Source of the DNA: Lysobacter capsici
GTDB taxonomy: Bacteria > Pseudomonadota > Gammaproteobacteria > Xanthomonadales > Xanthomonadaceae
Direction: 5' to 3'
DNA: 64,000 bases
Assembly (NCBI RefSeq): GCF_014779555.2
Contig: NZ_CP094357.1
Location: forward strand, 1,116,001-1,180,000
Shown here: positions 19,582 to 27,894 of the stretch, piece by piece
How the letters are laid out: each line of letters begins with the position of its first letter
Numbering within the stretch: the first letter of the stretch is position 1
The notes under the pieces: model-generated
The model's database searches: none
Seen by the model: only the letters and a program-made list of their open reading frames with translations
What the model was told of the DNA's origin: nothing
Program-made: the position numbers and the translations under genes

Positions 19582-20033
19582 TGTCGGCGCCGCTGGCTCT
19601 GCGCGATGTGCACAACACCCTGGCGCCGTCCTGGTGGCCGCTGGCGCCGGGCTGGTGGATGGTGATCGGCGCGCTCGCGTCGGTCGCGCTGGCGCTGTAT
19701 GCGCTACGGCGCTGGCGCGAACGCCGCCGCCGTCGCATGAACGAAGTATTCGATCGCGCGCTCGCCGACGCCGCCACGCCCGCGGCCGAAGTGGCGGCGA
19801 TGTCCGAATTGCTGCGCCGCGCCGCGCGCCGCCGCGATCGCGATGCCGATCGCCTGCAGGGCGACCAATGGCTGGAATTTCTCGATCGCGGCAGCAAACG
19901 CCGTGATTTCGCCGACGGCGTCGGCCGGCTGCTGCTCGACGGCGGTTATCGCCGCGAGGTCGATCCCGAACAAGCCAGTGCTTTGCGCGAACTCGCGCGC
20001 CAGCGTTTCCTGCGCTGGATGGGCGTGTCCTGA
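19581..20033 (+). CDS. DUF4381 domain-containing membrane protein
   Basis: A 150-residue protein with one membrane helix at about residues 24-44 (WWMVIGALASVALALYALRRW), then a basic stop-transfer region and a helical cytoplasmic domain. The opening APLALRDVHNTLAPSWWPLAPGWW is the DUF4381 signature, a family found between DUF58 and VWA genes in Bat operons. It overlaps both neighbours by ATGA, so all of these genes are likely translated as one coupled unit. Confidence 0.88.
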   Translation: MSAPLALRDVHNTLAPSWWPLAPGWWMVIGALASVALALYALRRWRERRRRRMNEVFDRALADAATPAAEVAAMSELLRRAARRRDRDADRLQGDQWLEFLDRGSKRRDFADGVGRLLLDGGYRREVDPEQASALRELARQRFLRWMGVS

Positions 20034-21049
20034 TGCCGTGGTGGAACAGCCTGATAAGCGATGCGCGCGAGTTATTCGCGTGGCCGTGGTATCTGGCCGC
20101 GTTGCCGCTGCCGCTGCTGGTGCGCTGGTTGTTGCCGGCGGCGCGCGACGGTTCGGCCGCGCTCAAGGTGCCGTTCGGCGAACGCCTGGACGCGGTCGCC
20201 GCGGCCGGTGGCCGCAGCCTGCGCGGCGGCGGGGCCGGCGCGCTCGCGTGGCTGGCCTGGGCGCTGCTGTGCATCGCCGCGGCGCGGCCGCAGGAACTCG
20301 GCGATGCGGTGCAACCGCCGCAGGTCGGTCGCGACATGATGCTCGCGCTGGACCTGTCCGGCAGCATGAGCGAACCCGACATGACCCTGGGGTCCTCGCC
20401 GGTTGATCGCCTGACCGCGGCCAAGGCGGTGCTCGCCGATTTCCTCGATCGCCGCGCCGGCGATCGCATCGGCCTGCTGGTGTTCGGCCGCCGCGCCTAC
20501 GTGCTCACGCCGCTGACCCTGGATCGCGACACCGTGCGCGATCAACTCAAGGACAGCGTGGTCGGACTGGCCGGACAGGAAACCGCGATCGGCGATGCGA
20601 TCGGCCTGGCGGTCAAGCGCCTGCGCGAACAACCGGCCGGGCAGCGCGTGCTGATCCTGCTCACCGACGGCGTCAACACGCCCGGCACCGCCGATCCGCA
20701 GCGCGCCGCGCAGATCGCCCGCGACGACGGCGTGCGCATCCACACCATCGCCTTCGGCGGCGACGGTTCGATGTCGCTGTTCGGTTTCAAGATCGCCATC
20801 CCCGGCGGCGACGCCGAGATCGACGAAGACGCCTTGCGCAAGATCGCCAGCCTCACCGGCGGACAATTCTTCCGCGCCCGCGACACCGCCGAACTGGTCG
20901 GCATCTACGCCCAGATCGACCGGCTGGAACCGGTGAAACGTCCGGGCAAGGCGGTGCGCCCGCATATCGAACGCTATGCCTGGCCGCTGGCCGGCGCGTT
21001 CGCGCTGGGCTTGCTGGCGTTCGTGTTGCCGCGACGGAGGCGGGCATGA
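20033..21049 (+). CDS. VWA domain membrane protein (BatA-like)
   Basis: A 338-residue inner-membrane protein with an N-terminal aerotolerance-like membrane segment (about residues 14-35, then 70-84). A von Willebrand type A domain follows, with an intact metal site DLSGSMS (Asp107, Ser109, Ser111) and the later LLTDGVNTPG strand. A C-terminal membrane helix (WPLAGAFALGLLAFVLP) closes the protein. This topology is that of BatA, which exposes the VWA domain to the periplasm. It overlaps both neighbours. Proposed role: scaffold of a MoxR-driven envelope maturation or stress complex. Confidence 0.9.
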   Translation: MPWWNSLISDARELFAWPWYLAALPLPLLVRWLLPAARDGSAALKVPFGERLDAVAAAGGRSLRGGGAGALAWLAWALLCIAAARPQELGDAVQPPQVGRDMMLALDLSGSMSEPDMTLGSSPVDRLTAAKAVLADFLDRRAGDRIGLLVFGRRAYVLTPLTLDRDTVRDQLKDSVVGLAGQETAIGDAIGLAVKRLREQPAGQRVLILLTDGVNTPGTADPQRAAQIARDDGVRIHTIAFGGDGSMSLFGFKIAIPGGDAEIDEDALRKIASLTGGQFFRARDTAELVGIYAQIDRLEPVKRPGKAVRPHIERYAWPLAGAFALGLLAFVLPRRRRA

Positions 21050-22782
21050 ATCCGCTGACCTGGTTCGGCGATGCGAACTTGGTATTCCTGCGTCCGCACT
21101 GGCTGTGGGCGCTGCTGGCGTTGCCGCTGCTGGGCTGGCTGTGGCGCAGCCGGCGCAAGCGCAGCAGCGTCTGGCGCGGCGCGGTCGATGCGCATCTGCT
21201 GCCGCATCTGCTCGAGTCGCGCGGCGGCCGGCGTTCGCGTTTCGCGGTCATCGCCGCGGTGCTTGCGTACGTGATCGCGGTCTGCGCGCTCAGCGGCCCG
21301 AGCTGGCGTCAGAGCGAACAACCGCTGTGGCAGGGAAAAACCCCGCTGGTGATCGCGCTGGATCTGTCCAGCCGCATGCTCGCCAGCGATCTGCCGCCGA
21401 CACGACTGGCCCATGCGCGAGCCAAGCTGGCCTCGTTGCTGCGCCAGCGTAGCGGCGGCCAGATTGGCCTGGTGGTGTACGCCGACGACGCCTACACCGT
21501 CGCGCCGATGACCGACGACCCGCGCAACCTCGCGGTGTTTCTCGACGCGCTCGCGCCCGACGTGATGCCCGGCGACGGCCAGCGCGCGGACCGGGCGATC
21601 GAATGGTCGACCAAGCTGCTGCGTCAGGCCGGTTTCGAACGCGGGCAGATATTGATACTGAGCGACCGCGCCGACGGCAACGAACGCCGCGCCGCGGCCA
21701 AGGCCGCCGCCGACGGCTACACGGTTTCCGCGCTCGGCCTGGGCACCGCCGCGGGCGCGGCGTTTCAGCGGCCCGACGGACGCATCGTGATGGCGCGCAT
21801 GGATGTGGATTCGCTGCGCGGCCTGGCCGCCGACGGCGGCGGCCGCTACGCCGCGATCAGCAACGACGACAGCGATCTGCGCGCCTTGCGCATTCTCGCG
21901 CCGGGCGCGGCCGACGCCGGCACCGCGCAGGGCGAGAAGACTCTCACCCGCGAAGACAACGGTTATTGGCTGCTGCCTGCGCTGATGCTGCTGGCCCTGC
22001 TCGCGTTTCGCCGTCGCAGCGGCGTGGCCGCGGCGCTGTTGCTGTGTCTGTGGTTGCCGATGGCGCCCGGGCATGCGCAGGGCCTGTGGAAACGCCCCGA
22101 TCAGGTCGAACACGAACGCATGGAGCAGGGCACCCAGGCGTATCGCAAGGGCGAATTCGAGCGCGCCGCGCAGTTGTACCAGCGCAGCCAGGGCGCCGAT
22201 GCGCAGTACAACCTCGGCAACGCGATGGCGCGCCAGGGCCGCTATGAAGAGGCGATCAAGGCCTACGACAGCGCCTTGAAGTTGCAGCCGGGCATGGCCG
22301 ACGCGATCGCCAACAAGCGCGCGGTCGAGGCGGCGATGAAGCGCAAGCCGCCGCCGAAGAACGGCGACAAGGGCGATTCGAAATCGCAGCCCAAGGACGG
22401 CAAGGACAACAAGGACGACAAGGGCAAGGGCGACTCGCCGCCGCAGGGCGATCCGTCGCAACAGCCCAAGCCGTCCAAGCCCGACGATGCGAAAAAACCC
22501 AACCCCGAGCAGCCGCCCAAGGACCCGGACGCGCAGCGCAAGGCCGATGCCGCGCAGCGCGAGAAGATCCAGCGCGAACTCGAGCGCCAGGCGAAGCAGC
22601 CTGGCCAGAAGACCGCGCAGGCGCAGCAACAAGCCAAGCCGCTCACCCCCGAACAGCGCGAGCGCCGCGTCGCCAACGACGCCTGGCTCAAGCGCGTGCC
22701 CGACGATCCGGGCAGCCTGCTGCGGGAAAAATTCAAGATCGAATACGAGCGGCGCCAGAATCAGGCGTTGCGGGGAGATTGA
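21046..22782 (+). CDS. BatB-BatC fusion: VWA domain plus TPR protein
   Basis: A 578-residue protein that joins two usually separate Bat components. Residues 1-320 resemble BatB: two N-terminal membrane helices and a VWA domain. The metal site there reads DLSSR (Asp106, Ser108, Arg110) rather than DxSxS, so metal binding may be lost. After further membrane helices (about 307-345) comes a BatC-like part with TPR units (QGTQAYRKGEFERAAQLYQRSQGADAQYNLGNAMARQGRYEEAIKAYDSALKL). The end is a long charged K/P/D/Q-rich tail. It overlaps the BatA-like gene by ATGA. Confidence 0.88.
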   Translation: MNPLTWFGDANLVFLRPHWLWALLALPLLGWLWRSRRKRSSVWRGAVDAHLLPHLLESRGGRRSRFAVIAAVLAYVIAVCALSGPSWRQSEQPLWQGKTPLVIALDLSSRMLASDLPPTRLAHARAKLASLLRQRSGGQIGLVVYADDAYTVAPMTDDPRNLAVFLDALAPDVMPGDGQRADRAIEWSTKLLRQAGFERGQILILSDRADGNERRAAAKAAADGYTVSALGLGTAAGAAFQRPDGRIVMARMDVDSLRGLAADGGGRYAAISNDDSDLRALRILAPGAADAGTAQGEKTLTREDNGYWLLPALMLLALLAFRRRSGVAAALLLCLWLPMAPGHAQGLWKRPDQVEHERMEQGTQAYRKGEFERAAQLYQRSQGADAQYNLGNAMARQGRYEEAIKAYDSALKLQPGMADAIANKRAVEAAMKRKPPPKNGDKGDSKSQPKDGKDNKDDKGKGDSPPQGDPSQQPKPSKPDDAKKPNPEQPPKDPDAQRKADAAQREKIQRELERQAKQPGQKTAQAQQQAKPLTPEQRERRVANDAWLKRVPDDPGSLLREKFKIEYERRQNQALRGD

Positions 22783-22787
22783 GGCCG

Positions 22788-24509
22788 ATGTCGCGATTGC
22801 TGGTCAAACTCGGGTTGTGCCTGGCGCTGATGACGTTCAGCGCCGGCGCCTTCGCGCAGGTGCGCGCGTGGCTCGATCGCGATCGCATCAACGCCGACGA
22901 AAGCCTGGTGCTGAGCATCCAGCTCGAAGGCGTGGCCGGCAGCGGTCCGAACTACGGGCCCTTGCTCGGCGACTTCAAGTTGATCGCCAGCAATGCCGGC
23001 ACCAGCCTGGAACCCGGGCGCGGCGGCATGGTGATGCGCACCTTGTTCCTGGCCTCGCTGCGGCCGCTGCGCAGCGGGCTGCTGACGATTCCGTCGCTGC
23101 AGGTCAACGGCATGAGCACGCGGCCGCTGAGCGTGATGGTCGTGGGCAACGCGCCCGAGCCGCCACCGCAGCAACCGCAACCGGTCGCGACCGGCGCGGA
23201 CGTGTTCATGGAAACGCTGGTCGACGACGACAGCCCGTACGTGCAGCAGGCGGTGGGTTTGACGGTGCGGCTGTATTCGGCGCTGACCCTGGTCGGCGGC
23301 AAGCTCGATCAACCCACGCCGCAGGGTGCGTCCCTGACCCGGGTCGGCGACGACAATCAATACGACCGCGACATCAGCGGCCGCCGCTACACCATCGTCG
23401 AGCGCCGCTTCCTGCTGGTGCCCGAACGCAGCGGACCGATGGCGCTGCCGCAAGCGCGGTTCGACGGACGCAGCGCGCCGGGCCTGTTCGATCAGCTCAC
23501 CGGCAGCGGCGGCGACGATCAGCACGCGCGTTCGCGGCCGCGCACCCTCAACGTGCTGGCCGCGCCGGCGAATGCGCCGCAGCCGTGGTTGCCATTGCGC
23601 AGCGTGACCATGCGCTATCGCAGCACGCCGCAAGGCCTGCGCGTGGGCAGCGCGGCGGCGGTGGTGGTCGAAGCCACCATCGACGGCGCCAACGCCGCGC
23701 AATTGCCCGAACTGCTGCTGCCGCCGATCGATGGCGTGCAGGTGTTCCCCGAGCCGGTCCAGGCCGACGAGGGCTTCAACGAAGGCCGGCCGCGGGTGCG
23801 GTTGATCCGCAAGTTCTCGCTGGTGCCGTCGCGTCCGGGTCCGGTGCGGGTGGACGGTCTGCGCATGGACTGGTGGGACGTGGTCGGCGGCGCGGCGCGC
23901 AGCACGACCTTGCCGCCGTTGAACCTGACCGTCACCGGCATCGGCGGCGCGGCGGCTGCGGCGTCCAATCCCGGCGGCGCGCAGGCGACCGACGCGGCGA
24001 ACACGGGCGCGGCGATCGGCACCGATGCGACGGCCGCATCCGCGTCGCCGCTCGGCAATGCGGCGTGGGCGGGCGCGGCGCTGTTGTTCGCGGTGCTTTG
24101 GTTGATCACCCTGTTCTGGGCGCTGCACCTGCGCGGCCAGCCGTCGCGCGCGCCGGCCGTGGCCGCGGCGACCGGTACCGCGCCGGCCGCGGCTGGCGCG
24201 CGCTCGCTGGCCTTGAACCTGCCGGCGCTCAAGCAATTGATCGATGTCGGCGATTTCGAACAGATCGCCACGGTGCTGCGTTCGCTCGCGCGTCCGCCCG
24301 CGGCCGACGACGACGAACTGGTCGAGCGATTGGTCGATCCGGAGCAACGCGAGGCGGTGCAGGCGCTGCGACGCGCGCGCTGGGGCGGTGGCGACGGCGT
24401 CGCCGCGCGCAATCAGCTGCGCGCGGCGTTCGCGCGTCCGCCGCAGTGGCGCGAGGTCGCGGTCGAAGCGCCTTCGCCGTTGCCGCCGCTGTATCCGCCT
24501 CGGGGTTGA
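22788..24509 (+). CDS. BatD-family protein
   Basis: A 573-residue exported membrane protein. The signal peptide ends near residue 23 (FSAGAFA), followed by the BatD beta-sandwich region (RAWLDRDRINADESLVLSIQLEG, then the IPSLQVNG strand), a second Ig-like region and a C-terminal membrane helix around 425-445 (GAALLFAVLWLITLFWALHL). A cytoplasmic tail completes it. BatD proteins were named for an aerotolerance phenotype in Bacteroides; the molecular function is unresolved. Start ATG lies five bases after the previous stop with GGGGAGA upstream. Last gene of the MoxR-Bat operon. Confidence 0.88.
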   Translation: MSRLLVKLGLCLALMTFSAGAFAQVRAWLDRDRINADESLVLSIQLEGVAGSGPNYGPLLGDFKLIASNAGTSLEPGRGGMVMRTLFLASLRPLRSGLLTIPSLQVNGMSTRPLSVMVVGNAPEPPPQQPQPVATGADVFMETLVDDDSPYVQQAVGLTVRLYSALTLVGGKLDQPTPQGASLTRVGDDNQYDRDISGRRYTIVERRFLLVPERSGPMALPQARFDGRSAPGLFDQLTGSGGDDQHARSRPRTLNVLAAPANAPQPWLPLRSVTMRYRSTPQGLRVGSAAAVVVEATIDGANAAQLPELLLPPIDGVQVFPEPVQADEGFNEGRPRVRLIRKFSLVPSRPGPVRVDGLRMDWWDVVGGAARSTTLPPLNLTVTGIGGAAAAASNPGGAQATDAANTGAAIGTDATAASASPLGNAAWAGAALLFAVLWLITLFWALHLRGQPSRAPAVAAATGTAPAAAGARSLALNLPALKQLIDVGDFEQIATVLRSLARPPAADDDELVERLVDPEQREAVQALRRARWGGGDGVAARNQLRAAFARPPQWREVAVEAPSPLPPLYPPRG

Positions 24510-24541
24510 GGGCTGGGCAAGAGCAAAGGGCGATAGCTGAA

Positions 24542-24587
24542 GAGCAAAAGCGAATCCCCCTTGGCCCCCCTTTTGCAAAGGGGGGGA
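24542..24587 (+). repeat. Dispersed repeat, AGCAAAAGCGAATCCCCC family (left copy)
   Basis: AGCAAAAGCGAATCCCCC leads into a C-run/G-run hairpin with a TTTTGCAAA centre. An inverted partner sits 247 bp downstream, and a second inverted pair occurs near 49.5 kb. Confidence 0.8.
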
Positions 24588-24834
24588 CCCCTTCGGGATG
24601 GGGCGGGACGTTGTGGTGGTTAACCGGCTTGGGTTGCCCTCGCACCAGCTCCGCGCATTTGCTACCGGTATCGCCCCGTCATCGCCCCTTGAGTGTGCGT
24701 TCGTTTTCTACGCCTACCTAGCTTCGGCTTCGGCGTTGGCTCGGTTTTGGCTTGATTTTGGCCTCGCGGCCCCGTCGCATAACGGCCACCACCAGCACGA
24801 CCTCCACTCCGTCTCCAAGCAACCCGTGCTTTTC
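24588..24834. other. Spacer between inverted repeats
   Basis: An 82-codon open frame crosses this stretch, but its text is unlike a conserved protein and it has no clear ribosome-binding site. I see no supported gene here. Confidence 0.4.
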
Positions 24835-24883
24835 CTCCCTTTGTAAAAAGGGGGGCAGGGGGGGATTCGCTTTTCGCTTTTGT
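24835..24883 (-). repeat. Dispersed repeat, AGCAAAAGCGAATCCCCC family (right copy)
   Basis: The mirror image of the copy at 24542: C-run, TTTGTAAAAA, G-run, then ATTCGCTTTTCGCTTTTG. Confidence 0.8.
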
Positions 24884-24997
24884 TTCCAGCCAGCGCCCAG
24901 CCGCGCCACCCCCCGACCCACCCACGCCAGCCAAGCCCCACAACCCCCTGGTGTATCCTGCCGATTGTTTTGGCCAGGCCCCTTTAGGAGCGCGACT

Positions 24998-25027
24998 ATG
25001 AGCAAAACCATGAGCGCAGCCCGATGA
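24998..25027 (+). CDS. Nine-codon leader ORF coupled to the symporter gene
   Basis: ATG here follows a textbook TAGGAG seven bases upstream and encodes MSKTMSAAR before TGA. The TGA overlaps the symporter's ATG (ATGA) in a different frame. The symporter itself has no Shine-Dalgarno of its own, so ribosomes probably load at this leader and reinitiate. Alternatively a single-base error could hide a longer N-terminus. No run of regulatory codons is present, so attenuation by amino-acid starvation is not suggested. Confidence 0.6.
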   Translation: MSKTMSAAR

Positions 25028-26403
25028 GCGACACCGCATCCGCGCGCAAGCCGCTGCCGCTGCACTGGAAGATGGCGATCGGCTTCCTGACCGGTCTGGT
25101 GCTGGGCCTGATCGTCTATGCCGCCGGCATCGGCGGCGCCACCTGGGCGCAGCTGGCCGGCGACGCCTGCCCGACCGCCGCGGCCGGCAGCGACGTGGCC
25201 TGGCAATGCCGGCCGTTGCTGAAGCTGTTCAGCGAGACCGTCACCGGCCCGGCCGGCGAGATCTTCCTGCGCCTGATCTTCATGCTGGTGATCCCGCTGC
25301 TGTTCTCGGCCCTGGTCATGGGCGTGAGCGAGATGGGCGACATCCGCTCGTTCGGCCGCGTCGGCTGGCGCACGCTCGGGCTGACCGTGGTGATGTCGGG
25401 CCTGGCGGTGGTGCTCGGCCTGGTCATGGTCAACATCTTCCAGCCCGGCGCCGGGGTCGATCCGGCCCAGGCGCAGCTGATGATGAGCGAGAACGCCGAG
25501 CGCGCGCAGAGCATCGTGGCCGGCAGCAGCGACGCCCCCAAGGGCATCCAGATGCTGGTCTCGATCGTGCCCAGCAACGTCATCCAGGCCGCGGCCGACG
25601 ATGCGATCCTGGCGGTGATGTTCTTCGCCCTGATGGTCGGCGTGGGCATGGTGCTGACCAAGTCCAAGGGCGTCGACACGCTGCGCGACGGCATCCAGGG
25701 CCTGTTCGATATCTCGATGACCCTGATCGGCCTGGTGATCAAGCTGGCGCCGTACGCGGTGTTCTGCTTCATGTTCAACCTCGCCTCGCAGTTCGGCTGG
25801 GACTTGCTGTTCAAGTTGGCCAAGTACGTCGCCGTGGTCGTGGCCGCGCTGGCCATCCACTTGTTCGTGATCTATTCGCTGGCGTTGAAATTCATCGGCG
25901 GACGTTCGCCGCTGGAATTCTTCAAGGGCGTGCAGGAAGCGATGGTGCTGGCGTTCTCGACCGCGTCGAGCAACGCCACCCTGCCGACCGCGCTGCGCGT
26001 GGCCGAGGACGAACTCAAGCTACCGCGGCGCGTGTCGCGTTTCGTGTTGACCGTCGGCGCGACCGCCAACCAGAACGGAACCGCCTTGTTCGAAGGCGTC
26101 ACGGTGATCTTCCTGGCCCAGTTCTTCGGCGTCGACCTGACCCTGGGCCAGCAGGTGATGGTGATGCTGGTGTGCATCCTGGGCGGCATCGGCACCGCCG
26201 GCGTCCCGTCGGGTTCGCTGCCGGTGGTGGCGATGATCTGCGCGATGGTCAACGTGCCGCCGCAGGGCATCGGCCTGATCCTCGGCGTCAACCACTTCCT
26301 CGACATGTGCCGGACCACGCTCAACGTCACCGGCGACATCGCGATCGCGGCGATGGTTTCGCGCGGGGTCGAGGACCCGCCGGCGGAGCGATTGTCCGAC
26401 TGA
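25024..26403 (+). CDS. Dicarboxylate/amino acid:cation symporter (DAACS family)
   Basis: A 459-residue inner-membrane transporter of the GltP/DctA type that couples Na+ or H+ influx to uptake of glutamate, aspartate or C4-dicarboxylates. The start is LPLHWKMAIGFLTGLVLGLIVYAAG. The hairpin-1 serine motif is STASSNATLPTAL, the NQNGTALFEGV segment lies in TM7, the hairpin-2 motif is GGIGTAGVPSGSLPVV, and the TM8 motif is GVNHFLDMCRTTLNVTGD. These are the substrate and cation site regions of the family. The N-terminal periplasmic loop has cysteines (about residues 41 and 57). Substrate cannot be decided by eye. Confidence 0.93.
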   Translation: MSDTASARKPLPLHWKMAIGFLTGLVLGLIVYAAGIGGATWAQLAGDACPTAAAGSDVAWQCRPLLKLFSETVTGPAGEIFLRLIFMLVIPLLFSALVMGVSEMGDIRSFGRVGWRTLGLTVVMSGLAVVLGLVMVNIFQPGAGVDPAQAQLMMSENAERAQSIVAGSSDAPKGIQMLVSIVPSNVIQAAADDAILAVMFFALMVGVGMVLTKSKGVDTLRDGIQGLFDISMTLIGLVIKLAPYAVFCFMFNLASQFGWDLLFKLAKYVAVVVAALAIHLFVIYSLALKFIGGRSPLEFFKGVQEAMVLAFSTASSNATLPTALRVAEDELKLPRRVSRFVLTVGATANQNGTALFEGVTVIFLAQFFGVDLTLGQQVMVMLVCILGGIGTAGVPSGSLPVVAMICAMVNVPPQGIGLILGVNHFLDMCRTTLNVTGDIAIAAMVSRGVEDPPAERLSD

Positions 26404-26429
26404 TCGCGCCGCGCGCTCGCGATGCGGCC

Positions 26430-26455
26430 AACGCCCGCCGAAGGTGGGCGTTCGC
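26430..26455 (+). terminator. Possible terminator of the symporter gene
   Basis: A 10-bp stem AACGCCCGCC / GGTGGGCGTT (one G-T pair) with a GAA loop; only a weak T tract follows. Confidence 0.4.
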
Positions 26456-26558
26456 ACGGGCGCGAGGGGTCGCAAGCGGCGTCGGCGGCACGTTCGCTGT
26501 GCGTGCTTGCGACCTCAATCGATCGCGTATTCACGCGTAAGGCACAACCGACGTGCCG

Positions 26559-26580
26559 GGCATTTCAGTCATGAAATGCC
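26559..26580. promoter_or_regulatory. 9-bp perfect palindrome beside the putative PcaR operator
   Basis: GGCATTTCA and TGAAATGCC separated by GTCA, ending one base before the operator-like site. It has the form of a dimeric regulator site; the protein is unknown. Confidence 0.45.
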
Positions 26581-26581
26581 G

Positions 26582-26598
26582 TGTGCGGTAATCGCACA
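26582..26598. promoter_or_regulatory. Putative PcaR operator 1
   Basis: TGTGCGGTAATCGCACA, a perfect 6-bp inverted repeat around GTAAT. It differs at one base from the site in the pcaR-pcaI gap and resembles, from memory, the Pseudomonas putida PcaR site GTTCGATAATCGCAC. Confidence 0.65.
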
Positions 26599-26839
26599 AA
26601 AGTTCCAGAACCGGGCTTGATGTGCAGGTGCGCTGGGTCTTAGCGTCGCTGCTCGATGCATGCACGCGGTCCGCGCATTCCGCAGTCGGCGGACCGCAGG
26701 CGATGCCTCGGCGTCGCGACGTCCACGTCGCGATGCGTCATGGCCATACGGACCGCGCGTGGCGGGCCGCATGCGCGATCGGCCGCATTGCGCGGCCGCG
26801 GCGCATGGCGCCGCGTATCCAACCCGGAGACGAACAAAC

Positions 26840-27772
26840 ATGCGCAATCGATATCGGGTGAGCGCCCTGGCGCTCGCCATGGGATGGTCTGCATCCGCCG
26901 CGGCGATCGACCTGGCCGCGCCGCCGGTGAATCTGGGCTCGACCAGTTTCGAGGACGGCGGTGGCGGCAAGGGTTTCATGTTCCAGTGGAGCATGAGCAA
27001 CTTCCGTGCCTCCGACAGCTACGACGCCGGCGGCCATCGTCGGCCCGGCGCCTTCAGCCGCGACCTGTGGGTCGCGCGGCCGCATCTGGCTTACGCCTGG
27101 GATCGGGAATTCCTCGGCGGCGCGCCGGGCGTGGAAGTGATCCAGCCGATCGCCAGTCTCGACATCAAGACCGGCGCGCTGGACGAGAGCCAGACCCGGC
27201 TGGGCAACACCTTCGTCGGCCCGTTCGTGCAGTGGAGCGGCAAGCATCTGTTCGGCCGGCCGTTCAGTTCGCGCCTGACCCTGGGCTTCAACGTGCCGAT
27301 CGGCGCTTACGACCGCGCCGCCGCGGTCAATCTGGGCAACAACTACTGGAGCTTCAACCCTTACTACGCCTTCACCTGGCGCGGCACTGACAAGCTCGAA
27401 GTCAGCGGCCGCTTGATGTACCTGTGGAACGGCCGCAACACCGACCCGGAAACCAGCCTGGACGCGCGCTTCGGCGCACCGGTGCGCAACACCCAGGTCG
27501 GCCAGGCATGGCACATGAACCTGAGCGCGTCCTACCTGGTCGCCCCGCAGTGGCGGATCGGCGCGGGCATGTACGTGTTCAATCAAAGCACTGCCGATCG
27601 CATCAACGGCATCAGCCAGGCGGCATCGCGCGAGCATTTGTTCGGCGTCGGGCCGGGCGTGCAGTGGCGCGGCAAGAGCGATCGCCTGATCGCCAATTAC
27701 TATTTCGAAAGCCATGCCCGCAACCGCGCCGCCGGCGAGCAGTTGGTGCTGCGCTGGATGCATGTGTTCTGA
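26840..27772 (+). CDS. Outer-membrane MetA/SphA-like protein (phenol-degradation transporter family)
   Basis: A 310-residue protein with a signal peptide (cleavage near ASAAA) and an alternating beta-strand pattern ending in aromatic residues (LVLRWMHVF), as in outer-membrane beta-barrels. The text PPVNLGSTSFEDG, GFMFQWSMSNFRASDSYDAGG and the strand series YWSFNPYYAFTWRGTDKLEVSGRLMYLWNGRNTDPET match the MetA-pathway-of-phenol-degradation family, thought to form channels for aromatic compounds. The gene stands before the pca cluster and shares the putative PcaR operator, so it probably supplies 4-hydroxybenzoate or protocatechuate. It is monocistronic, ending at a strong terminator. Confidence 0.8.
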   Translation: MRNRYRVSALALAMGWSASAAAIDLAAPPVNLGSTSFEDGGGGKGFMFQWSMSNFRASDSYDAGGHRRPGAFSRDLWVARPHLAYAWDREFLGGAPGVEVIQPIASLDIKTGALDESQTRLGNTFVGPFVQWSGKHLFGRPFSSRLTLGFNVPIGAYDRAAAVNLGNNYWSFNPYYAFTWRGTDKLEVSGRLMYLWNGRNTDPETSLDARFGAPVRNTQVGQAWHMNLSASYLVAPQWRIGAGMYVFNQSTADRINGISQAASREHLFGVGPGVQWRGKSDRLIANYYFESHARNRAAGEQLVLRWMHVF

Positions 27773-27847
27773 CGCAGCCGCTTGCGCGGCGCGGGCCGCC
27801 ACCGCCTTCCCCCGGGCGGTACGCGCATGCCATGGCGATCGCTGTCC

Positions 27848-27873
27848 GGGCCGGTTCGCCGGCCTGTTTTTTT
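27848..27873 (+). terminator. Rho-independent terminator of the MetA/SphA-like gene
   Basis: Stem GGCCGG / CCGGCC with a TTCG tetraloop, then TGTTTTTTT. Confidence 0.9.
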
Positions 27874-27894
27874 CCCGCGCGCCGGCGCGCGCGA

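Larger units (their letters stand above)
26456..26839. other. Leader region of the MetA/SphA-like gene
   Basis: Besides the two adjacent palindromes at 26559-26598 this stretch has no supported gene. Short open frames occur, but none carries recognisable protein text. The long distance from the palindromes to the start (about 240 bp) implies a long 5' leader or a promoter further downstream. Confidence 0.5.

Noticed and set aside
24542-24883. A 342-bp MITE with terminal inverted repeats.
   Set aside because: The same repeat occurs at 49.5 kb in the opposite arrangement, no target-site duplication is evident, and each arm is itself a hairpin; independent REP-like units fit better.
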